From assembly GCF_020184175.1 (NCBI RefSeq), contig NC_065530.1, positions 18,205,260 to 18,269,259 on the forward strand: DNA of 64,000 nt. Direction: 5' to 3'. Each line of letters opens with the position of its first letter. Position 1 is the first letter of the stretch. Below are positions 23,701 to 34,563 of this stretch, one piece after another. The stretch comes from Aphis gossypii. Lineage: Eukaryota > Arthropoda > Insecta > Hemiptera > Aphididae. The position numbers and the translations under genes were made by a program. The notes beneath the pieces are model-generated. The model was not told where the DNA came from and searched no databases. It saw nothing but the letters and a program-made list of their open reading frames with translations.

Positions 23701-26562
23701 CAACCTTTTTTTATTCATGTCATCTTTAACCACTAGAATCAAACACTGCGTCATTCTAACATCAAAATAATAAACTATCTTAGCTGTATATTTAAAAATT
23801 ATTCTATAATTATTAAAAAAAAACAGTACACAGAAAAAATTTTAAAACAATTGTATTGATATGAATATAATAATATGATTTTATTTGCAAATATGATTTA
23901 TTTTTAAACTAATTTTCCTTTTATCGTTGATTTTTTGTGTAACCTCTAAGCTGGATCCATGTCACCCTAGTTGAGAACTACTAAGTTATTCGATACTTTT
24001 TAAATTTATTTAAACTTTTTTTTTTTTTTAATAATTGCTACTTTAAAATCATTTTATTTTATCTATAATTTTGTGAATAATAAACTATTAATTTGTATAC
24101 TCTGCTTAATTAGGTTAATCTATTACCTATTTGCATTCTGTTCAATGAGAGAATAATCTGTTTCTATGTTAATTAGATACTTGTATGTGTTGTCTCCATC
24201 TTACAAGTATGTAACATAGCAAATTAACGCTCAGCAGATCATGCATAGCACTGTTAGTTTAAAAATTAGAGTGAATCGGCTTATTATGAAACTTGATAGT
24301 AAGAACATAATCTATTTGTATGTTGGTTTTTTATGATTATTCAGTTTTTAAGTGAATAATGGGAATTTTTAATTTACACTATATTTTTATAAATTCAAAA
24401 ACTTGCTAAAAAATTAAGCCATTTTAAAAAAATCAATCAACATACAAACAGATAATGTTCTTATGATTAAGTTTCATATTAGGTTGTTTCATTCTAATTT
24501 TTAAACTAACAGAGCTACACGTGATCTGCTGAGTTTAAATTTGCTGTTTTATATTTGTAAGACGGAGATAATACAAGCAGGTATGACATCCTCTTAAGTT
24601 AAAATAGTATTTTTCTTATTTTCTAATAAAAATTAGAAATATTGTAATAATTGATTAGGTTTAGTTAATTTGGGTACTATTTATCAAAATATATTAGGCA
24701 CTATCTATCCAATTTTATTGGTGAACATTTTATAACTTCATAAATATTTTAAAATGAATCAATTTTTTCATCTTAATACTACTAAAAGTAAATTTTAATA
24801 TGTAACAATTGTATTTCTTTGTTGACAGAAAGTTTATCACATGCCTAAGTGATTTTCCCAAATTACTTGTAGCTGGTGTTGATGGAGCAGCAGTTGGACT
24901 TGGTGCTACTATGCTAGTCCATTTTGACTTGGTTTTTGCTAGTGATAAAGCAACTTTTGAAACACCATATGCACAACTTGGTCATATTGCTGAAGGTGCT
25001 GCTACAACTATTTTAGGTAGACTTTTAGTCGCGGAAATGATAATGGGTAGTCAGAGATTAACTGCTGGACAAGCTCACTATTATGGTTTGGTAACTAGAA
25101 CACTATGGCCTGATCGATTCCACGATGAACTAATACCATTGGTAAAAGCATTAGCTAGACAGTCATTACAGGTTAGTTTTTTTATTTAAAAATCTTAATA
25201 CAAATTTACTTTAACTTAATAATTATTAAATCTAATAATTTGTTTTAAATTCGGATTAATTGGTTCTAACAGATATTAATTAAATAAAAAAATAGTCTCT
25301 TTAAGTACATTAATGTAGTTGATTTGAGCAATAAAATCATAATCAGACTTATTTTAATTCAGCACTTAACAGTGTACATTCTGCCCTGTATGATGTTCCA
25401 TAAAATAACATATCGTATGTTGTACTTTCTTGTCTATCTTTGTGTAAACACAAATGACCGTATGGACAAGTGCATTTAGTATACGTTGAGTAGTAATCTG
25501 TTCTTATATATCCACAAAATTCTCCAGCATTGCAATCCTTCAACTAAAAAAATACATTTAAAATACAAATTTAACACATAAATTAATATATATTTTTTTA
25601 TTATTATGAAGAATATATTTACCTTTTTACATTTGAATAAATCTTCAACGTAACTTATATCAGTAGTTTCGTTGTGTTGATCTTTTTGTTCATGTTTTAT
25701 TAATTCCCAAGTTGTGTGATGTGGACAGTTACAGTGGACTTTGGCTTTTATTTGAACATTGTTATCTTCTCTACTTTTTACAATCGTTATGGATTCATCA
25801 GATTTTGTTGTACAATCAGGCAATTCGTTAATGGGTTTACAAAACTAAATTAAATAATTTGATCAATTTTAATTAGTTAAATAATATGTATCTATTTGAT
25901 TATGATAAAAACCTTAAGTTGTGAACGGCTATCTAATGGCATACTAAGATTATCATTTGTACTCCACTTTGATGGACATTCTTCGCGATTTGGGCATTTA
26001 CATAATCGTTCGACTTGATTTGGAAACCAAAACCTGAGGTGTACAATATTACATACACTATGTTGTTCACAAATTCCTAAGTCTCGTTCACTTTTTGCCT
26101 GAACAAAAATTAAACATCAATTTCTTATTTTTTCAACACACCAAACATGGATAACAATTATTTTACTTGTCCTGGATATATAAATACTGCATTATCTGTT
26201 TTACTTGATGTAACTGTTGTAAATGTAGATATACAATATACATTGACTACACTTATTAAAGTGTATGCAATATAATTAATCCACATGATTATTTTGCAAT
26301 AGTTTTTAACTGAAAAATAAAATAAGTGGTTTAAGTTATTAACATAGTAAAAATTACTGTTTATTGATAATAATGTACAATATTTTTTTGTGTTTAGGCA
26401 ATGATAACTTCTAAAGCACTTCAAAAACAAGAAACCAAAGATAAATTGGCAAAAGCATTAGAGTCTGAAACACATATCTTAGTACAGCAATGGACTGGTG
26501 ATGAATGTCAACAAAATTTACAGGCTTACTTGAAAGATGCAGTTGACAACATTAATACCTAA
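20711..26562 (+). CDS. CDYL-like nuclear protein with C-terminal crotonase fold
   Basis: Five exons are inferred: 20711-23114, 23198-23334, 23411-23586, 24829-25171 and 26398-26562. They give 1074 residues. Exon 1 encodes ~800 low-complexity, Ser/Lys/Asp/Asn-rich residues, acidic at first and basic later. Within it are a conserved-looking block (KRMLKPRFGVKVPYIHM, ~211-227), a Ser-Ile-Pro-Thr-Pro repeat (~430-455) and a REINRLLGDEGAINMIY block (~585). Exons 2-5 (~820-1074) encode an enoyl-CoA hydratase/isomerase fold resembling CDYL and, less so, ECI2. Landmarks are AGRIFCQGLDI, GAAVGLGATML and FETPYAQLG. The two catalytic Glu positions of true hydratases read Thr and Tyr, so hydratase activity is unlikely. 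CDYL proteins act as chromatin corepressors and crotonyl-CoA binders, and a nuclear role here is inferred. I see no chromodomain. The ATG at 20711 was chosen because the open frame upstream has no other ATG. Confidence 0.8.
23691..23983. mobile_element. hAT MITE in intron 3 of the CDYL-like gene
   Basis: This 293-bp element has ends CAGTAGTTCTCAACC and (reverse-complemented) TAGTAGTTCTCAACT. It is flanked by identical AGTTATTC copies at 23683-23690 and 23984-23991. It contains no ORF and sits in the sense intron without touching splice signals. Confidence 0.85.
24180..24577. repeat. Foldback element in intron 3 of the CDYL-like gene
   Basis: The ends are CTTGTATGTGTTGTCTCCAT and (reverse-complemented) CTTGTATTATCTCCGTCTTA. 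The arms of ~170 bases contain shared blocks TCAGCAGATCA, TGTTAGTTTAAAAATTAGA and TTTGTATGTTG. The tip region resembles the element at 798-1205, suggesting one family with diverged interiors. No coding sequence is seen. Confidence 0.75.
25349..26286 (-). CDS. Secreted cysteine-rich protein nested in an intron
   Basis: Four minus-strand exons are inferred: 26167-26286, 25913-26098, 25623-25844 and 25349-25543. All introns are phase 0 with good GT/AG borders, giving 240 residues. The first ~24 residues are hydrophobic and read as a signal peptide. The rest carries about 16 cysteines, several in Cys-x-Cys pairs (CKCP, HCNC, CTCP), distributed over exons 2-4, so a disulfide-rich extracellular protein is likely. 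It loosely resembles the SLPTX11-like secreted proteins found broadly in arthropods, but that link is tentative and no function should be assumed. The gene lies entirely inside the last intron (25172-26397) of the CDYL-like gene, on the opposite strand. A possible acceptor before the ATG leaves room for an upstream exon or a different start. Confidence 0.75.
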
Positions 26563-29500
26563 CTATATAATGAATTTATAATTTGTTTAGTGTTCACTGT
26601 GCGGCCTCAAAAGTTAATAATTTTATGGGGTTAAAATGCTACTCGTCAGAAACTTATAGAAATTTAGCTGATGTTAATAGGTAGCCCAATATCTAAATTT
26701 TAGAGGATTTAGAATAATTTTTATACTCTAATTATTTCCAACTGATTCATTTTTATAACTAACAATTGTATTTTATTTTAATTAGGTTTTTTGGTTAGTT
26801 TATTAATTATAAGTAATTACTTATAATTATAAATTAGTAATTTTTTTATTTTTAACCAATAAAAGGTTCATTTCACTGGCATTTATCATAGAAAAAGACA
26901 GTATCACATTTTAGCTCTTTACTTTTCATTGGCATTTTATTATATATAAATATTTTTTTGTTTTTGAGCACTGGCCTTTATAATTTATTTTTATTTATAT
27001 ATATACATATTATATGATATTTTATATATATTATTTTAAAATAACAAAAAAAACTTTAATTATGGTACTCCTATTTTATTTAGGTGTATTTATTTAAAAT
27101 GTTTAAGTTTGAACTACTTTAGTATACAATTTATGTTATTTCATTTCTCATACATTATTTATTGTTATAATCTCTGTTCTATATTAATTTAATTTTTTGA
27201 TTTGAAGTAAAAAAAAAGGCAAAATATTGATATTGCAGAAAAATCTCATTTTTTTTTCTAAATTCTAAATTATTTTAATGTTATGACAATGAGATGTGCA
27301 ATTCATGTTAAAATAAAATAAATTAAATTTACTTCTGTTTTTTTTATTTACTCTCAATTTTCATAAGTTTAACTGACTGGGCTTAGACTAAATCTTTACC
27401 AATAGAACAATATTAAAAATGTAATTTTAATTGTTATATGTTAATTTTTCATGTTAGTTTTATGATTTTAGTAAATACATTTTAATAATATGATCCTATT
27501 AAATTTGGCTATTTATATAATACATATATCTAATGATGATTTAATATTTTAATTTTTAATCTCAAAAGATAATATTATAATAAATTATATAAATTGTATT
27601 TTGAGTTAATGTACAGTATAAAATATGATAATATTGCATAAACTAAATACTTGAGACTAATATTAATTTATATGACTTTTTTTTAGACTTTAATATTATG
27701 TTATTATTTGATCTTTAATATATATACATTTTATGTATTATCAGATTAAACAGTGATCACTATTTTATGTTAAATATTTAATTATTAAAATAATGATGGG
27801 TCGGATTTGTATTTAGTAAATAATATATGGAAATTTCTATTTTTGTTAAAAGTAACAGGATGTTAAACGTTAAACAAATCATATTCAATTTTAATAAAAA
27901 TAAAGAACTTGTAAGCAACATTTATAAGAGCGAAATTAGTTATTAATATATTTGTTTCCTTGGACAGAAATGTATAACACACATACTAATGAGAATTATA
28001 TCACAGTTTTAAAAGAAAAAAAATATTGGTTTTTTTTAAAAAAAATTGTGTTGCAACCTTCAGTATCAATTCTGATTGGTTTTATCTGTATTATATTTAT
28101 ATTTGTTTGTGAAAATAATAACTATAAATTATTACAATTCACAAACATAGTACCTAGCTGTCACAAAAATAAATACCATAAACTACCATCAAGGAATTAT
28201 ATAAATTTAATATTCCTATTCTGGTTAAGTCTATACATCTAGTTGTTAATAATACAATTTTACATTTTTAACATCTGGTACTAAGTAACTTGTTTTAAAT
28301 AAATTGTAATTTAATTACAAATATAATAAAGTTAAATTACATAATTATTAAAAAACTATTTAATATTAATATTAAAAATCATAATTTATGGAGTAAATAA
28401 GTATTTTTGGCTTGATGAAGAAGTCAACATTTTTAATTTAATTTTTTTTTTTAAAGCCGTCGATATGTTATTAAAATTCAAAAATATTAATGAATTAGTA
28501 ATGTTGTTTTTAAGAATCGGTCTTATACAAAATATTAACAACAAAATAAACTATCCACATAAATTTAAAAATATCTATTTGGAACTACAATAGAATAACT
28601 TATAGTTGACACGTGATAGTTGCATCACCGATTATATGTTTGGTGGTTTTCAATCAGATGATTACTAATTGATAACTGCACAAATATGGTTTTAATTTTT
28701 TAGACAAGGATTAATAATAATATTAATGTTTTATAATACAAAAAATAGCTATTAGACATATCTAATTAAAAACAGTTAAAAAAATTTAAATTGCTCAAGT
28801 CAATGTATTTTGTTCAAAATATCAACGTAAAGAATTCATTAAGACTATAAACAGTATACCTATGTATAAGTCTAAAAATTGGCAGTTGGACAAGCATATA
28901 TTATATTGAATATTACTAAAAATCTAACTAAAATAATATAAATACCTATAAAAATGTAGTCAAAATGTAAATACTACCTACTGCATAGCGAAATCAATTA
29001 AAATGCAATAAAAAAAAAAAAAACAGTAGTGATTCAACAGACAATTGCAGTTCAAATTTTTAGAAGTTAGGATTTTTAAGAGTGACATACAACTAACAAA
29101 AAGTATTTTATAGAGAAATGAGATTTATGGTATCGTATTATTTGTATTTGCTGAACTATAAACTAGGTAACTAAATTGATAAATTATTTAATTTTAGATA
29201 TAAGATTACTATAATTTAACAAAATATTAGTACTATTGTACCACAGACTATTATATTATGCTATATGCGCTAGTTATCAAAATGTTTCAAGATATAAAAT
29301 CACTAAAAAAAAATATTCAATATCTATTTAAATTTAAAATAAATATAAATAGGTATTATTAAACTATATATTATATTCATGCATAATTTATTCTACAACT
29401 ATATTTAATTTCGTTTGATTTTAAGAAAAAAATAAATAGGTAGGTATAATAAAGTGTACAGTATATTATCTGTAGGTATTTTATATTGCACATAGGTACA

Positions 29501-32060
29501 AACTAATATCTCTAGTAAAAAAATTTTTAGACACATGAATGTAGATTGAAAGTGTATAGAAACTATCTGTAATTCACTATATAGTCACAGATTTAAATTA
29601 CATCGAGTACGATTTATTATGATACGATTTACGAATTGGTTAAAAAAGATAGATCGCGAATGCGAAAAAAACAAAATCAAATATTTTCAGTTTTGTGATA
29701 TTTGAATATTTCAAACAAACAATAGGTAGGTAGGTAGGAATGCAGTGTGTACTCACAAGTTATATAGTAGTTAAAGGTACCGACAAATTCTAAAATTGCA
29801 TAAATTCAATATTGAATTGTCGTTATTACCTACTTATTGTTGAACGGTTAGTGTTGTGGATGCGGCACAAACGGTTTAAAGTATGGACGTACGCCGAAGC
29901 TGAGCTTTTGAAAAATCGAAAAACGTAAAACGAGATGAAGATTTTATTATAAATTATAATATTTGAGATTTATCTTAAGAAAAACATTAAGCAATACAAA
30001 ATAATATTATTCTCATTTCTTATTGGCTAAATGAATACATGATTGCCTATCACATGGGTCGCTCTATTGTGCGTTCAGTGTTGTTAGTTTGTTACCACCC
30101 ACGACCCTCGGGTCACGACGTAGGTAGATAAAATTTTATCTACATTGTGATATCCACCTTAGATCTTATACAATATGATCGTAATAATAATTAATAATGT
30201 GTACGGTGTGATTTAAGGTTACCATAATATTATTCCATATATAATATTATGCTGTACTGTTACTAGTTCATTAGGTACCGCATTTGCCGGCTTACTGCAA
30301 TAGGTACTATGAATAATGATTTAAAATATTAATATAATATTATAATATATTATACCTCTGTAGGTATAAACTGTATTCTCTTAACTCTCTTAAATGACTT
30401 AAATCGTGCTTACAATACTTACGAGTAGACGAGTAGTAGGTATTCACAGTTTTAAATACTTATTCTACTATTTTCATGTAATGTGTGATATTAATTTAAA
30501 TGTGTTGAATACAATTTTTTTTGTTATAGAATTTAATACTAGATTGGAAAAACTGAAGTTGGTGCTACACCGCCTACACTACAGCCTACTACTGCAGGTT
30601 TTACGGGATGACATGTTTCTGTTTGTTATAAGAATAATAATATGAAAGACTACTATATAGTACTAGCTGAGACCTAGATACAAATATTGTCCAAAGTGAG
30701 AACTTAAGCTAGTTTTTAAAATTAATTTCTTGTTCAACTTCTTTCAAGTTGTTTTTACTTTTTTTAATAATTAAAACAATAACATTATTTATCCATATGC
30801 CCTTTTCAAGTTCAGCCAAGCTCATGTCTTTAGCTATTTTTATATGAGGTTATTTCGTATTTTTTTCCAGTAATAAAAATGTCTTTGGACGGCTTGGACT
30901 ATTCAAATAAATAAATAGTCGTAATTAAAATATAATACTATAGAAAAAGTGAAATTGTAGCAATTTTTTTTTTAATTTTTTGCATTTTATACCTAACTAA
31001 AATATTGTTTAGGTACACCAATTTTTTTTATATATTATACACATAATACACTATTGTATTACTTTAGCCATATCAATAAAGTAGAGCAAAAGCCACCAAT
31101 AATAGGTAACAAATCTTGTATGAAACTTAACAGACTTAGTGTCTATAAGTCTGTTTAGAGATGGTCAAAACATTAATTTATTCTAGTACTTTTTAGAATT
31201 TTAAAATATAAATAGCCGTGTAGGTAAATATCAGTATAATATTACATCATTACAATAGGTAGTTTAGTAGTTATAGGAAAGTAGGAAATATAAATATTAT
31301 TGTTATTTATTGTTATATTCAGGTACACGGTGACGCAACTATTTGAAATTAAAAAATATACATATTTTTCTACATAATGTAACCTCGATGATTTTTTTTT
31401 GAAATATAAACGTATTGGATTTAAATAAGTGACATTTTTTTCATGTTTCAAAATATTATGATTTATTGCTGTTATTGGTTTTGGCGAGGTCTCCTTCTGT
31501 CAGTTTTGCCAAAATTTTTAATTTTTCCCAATAAAGTCAATCCTCCTGGTGATTGTGTACCACAGAATATATGAAATATAGCGGTCTGTTTCATCAAATC
31601 CTCCATAAGAATATAATGTAATTTTTTAAGACGCGACCATTCTGATTGCATCTATTCTATGGTTCAATGGTTGTGCCACTAGGTACACGCCTAGATCATA
31701 TATTATGATCTAAGCCCTAAGGATACACGCCATAGGTACCTATATTTTTGTAAAAATACGAATAAAAAAAAGAAAAAAACAGTAGGTAATTACGTAAGTA
31801 TAGGTATTTATTTTATAAAGAAAACGGTTATATAGTTTTTGTTTTTATAAACTTATATTATGATTGAAGCAGTTTTTTTTTTTTATTAAATTTTGATGTT
31901 ACTTAACCGTTCATAGGCATTAATATATCTGCTATACGGTCTATACGTGGTATAATCGCTGATAATATATATACAGCAGAGAAGTAGGAATATAATACGT
32001 ATTAAATAGTCATATAGATACGGACCGCTGACTGCTTAGTAGGTACTATTTTTTTTTTTA

Positions 32061-32116
32061 CTGCGTGCATTGATTAAATATAGGTTCATATAAGTATATT
32101 TAATCAATGCTGCGTG
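32061..32116. repeat. 42-bp palindrome flanked by 7-bp direct repeats
   Basis: The insert at 32068-32109 has arms CATTGATTAAATATA and TATATTTAATCAATG, which are perfect reverse complements around a 12-base loop. It is bracketed by CTGCGTG at 32061-32067 and 32110-32116. This looks like a very small inverted-repeat insertion with a target duplication. Confidence 0.6.
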
Positions 32117-32565
32117 TCTATTTTTTTTAGCTTGATCTATTCATGATGTTTAACGTATTATTCATAATTCTACAATGATTTATTATACATACCCACTTAT
32201 TTTTTTCAGTAGCTGTCATAATGTCACGCTGTGTAGCTTACCGTTTATATACTATTTTACCTACATTTAAAAATATATATTTTATATTTGTTAATGTTAA
32301 ATTCTAATATGTAAAGAATTTCTAATTAATACAAACTATTATCAAGGGTGGAATATGTAATCTAGGAATCTGCAAAAAAACGAGTGTATCAATTACAATC
32401 TATGCATCTATTCTAAGTAATATTATAAAGAAAGAATAAAGATTATTAATTTGGTACGTTTCCTACGTTGCTGTGTTTGGACTCTAAAGTCTATATCGTC
32501 AACTATATCGGACCAGACATGGTCAGCAACACGGCTCCGTACTGTTCTGTATACCTATTATATGC

Positions 32566-32843
32566 AGTGGTGTAGCTAGACACTTTTTCTTGGGTAGGCC
32601 CAATATTTTGATGTAATGATTATCAATGAATATTTTTATTAAATAAAAAAGTACCAGTAACAGAATATCGTATATTATACATTTATTTTATTATGTATAT
32701 TATAAGTATTTATTTTAAAATTTAAAACTTATATCATCTACAAAATATTAGTCTATTTAATACGATATAAAACATTTTTTTTTTTTTTGGGAGAAAAGTA
32801 GTCAGGCCCGGGCCTACCAGGCCTACCCGCTGGTTACACCACT
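32566..32843. mobile_element. Short TIR element (MITE)
   Basis: The ends AGTGGTGTAGCTAGAC and (reverse-complemented) AGTGGTGTAACCAGCG are followed on both sides by GGGTAGGCC-type sequence, with a GC-rich AGGCCCGGGCCT palindrome near the right end. It has no ORF. The target duplication is unclear; CTATTAT occurs on both flanks. Confidence 0.65.
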
Positions 32844-34563
32844 TCTATTATGTTAGAATATGTTTGACTAAAGTTTGACACTTAAGAAAAATTTACCTTT
32901 AAAGCTTTGGGTTTGATGAAGTCCATAAAAATACATTTTCCTTCACTATAAAGTAAATTGGAATAGAAAAGGGAGTTTTTTAATTTTGACTACTCAAAGT
33001 AATAACTAGATCCAAATATCCAATTTACTACCAGATACCCTTAAAAGTACCTACTTTAACTGCTCTAGAGGAGATTGTGACTGTTTACAGAGAAAATATT
33101 TAATTTAAAAATATAAAATATAATTAGTCTGAATACAATTTTTAAAGTTAAGTAGGTAAAGAATTTATTCTTTAATAGTATAATAATCTCGCTTATATTT
33201 CAAATAAAATTAAAACGGTTTATTAGGGAAAAAAATATGGTTTATTTATTTTATAATTAGTAGTGCACCAACACCAATAAACCACCTAGTTGCAATAAAA
33301 CAATGTTTTACAATAATAATCAATTTTGCGCTTAATTTACACATTTAATATATTATTTTTAAATTTAACATTAATTTGTATAATGTACCATAATATTTAT
33401 ACAAAACTTAAGTCTAAATAAAAAAAACTCATTTTATTAAATTTAATTATAATAAAGGTTTACAAATAACTTTCACCTATGCATGAACTTAAAACCCCTT
33501 ATAATAAGATCAATATACATTTAAAGTTAAATTCATTTATATTTTACAATGAACCAATTGTGTTTTTATAAATATTTTATTAATTATTGACCAATATAAC
33601 TTTTAAGATTTAAAGAATAAGGTATACAATATTTAATATTATTTATATATAATAATAATTTATTATACGATTTATACGATAGGAAGGTGAGGTTAGGTTC
33701 TTAATTTTAACTTATACTTTGAATACAATTATAATTTATGTACATAATATAACGATTTATAAATTATAACAGCACTTAAAATTATTATTACATACACTAT
33801 ATATTTTTATGGTTTAGAACTTATTTTATATATGTGAATTTAATTTAAGCTTTGCATTTGTATTAAACTATTAAAATAAATATATTTTTTGTCTACCTAA
33901 CACAATTGAATTTTTGTTGATAAATATCTTATAAAGATAATATATTTTGGATTATATTGATTATAATATATAGTTTATATTATTCAGCTACTATCGTTAT
34001 AAACGTATAACATAATATTATATAAGCATCTATATTTAAATGTTTTAGGTACATTTAATGTCGTCAATAGATAATAATTACGCCGAGTACCTACTTGAGT
34101 GTTTTTATTTTGTATGACACTTATATGATGTGTGTAGAATATCTACATGTGTCATTTAGTTTTAGGATTGTCTTATGCTTATCAATGCATTTTGATTTAG
34201 AAAAATTATAATTTATTATAGATATTATAGAGCTAAAACTATTATAGTTAAGTTTAAACAAAGTTTTGGTAAAAATGTTTTCATAGGTAGTCATTTTCTT
34301 AAAAATATGACACAATCGATTTTAAGAGCTAACTTATGCAAGTACTTCAAAAGTCAAATTAAATTTTGTATTAAAAAAAGTATGTTCAAATAATTGTGTA
34401 AGTTTTTAAGTGTTGACAGCACAGATATACAAAATATATATAATAATATTGTGTGTTTATGTAGGTTGTAGGTATGTATGACCAACACGGCGTGAGTGCG
34501 TGGCACGTCCTATATGTCTATATGTCTATACATATTATATACCTATTTATATGTGTATTATTA

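Larger units (their letters stand above)
26563..34563. other. Long AT-rich intergenic region
   Basis: The first ~300 bases are the CDYL-like 3' UTR, with an AATAAA near 26860. Most of the rest is AT-rich with no supported gene. A small palindrome insertion (32061-32116) and a MITE (32566-32843) are present. Open frames at 27952-28242, 30406-30645 (+), 31242-31451 (-) and 34121-34315 (-) are hydrophobic or Asn/Ile/Tyr-rich and look like chance in AT-rich DNA. Confidence 0.55.

Noticed and set aside
31467..31690. Minus-strand segment with a YSYGGFDETDRY-like stretch, recalling a Kelch-type repeat
   Set aside because: Interrupted by stops and too short; no flanking exons found.
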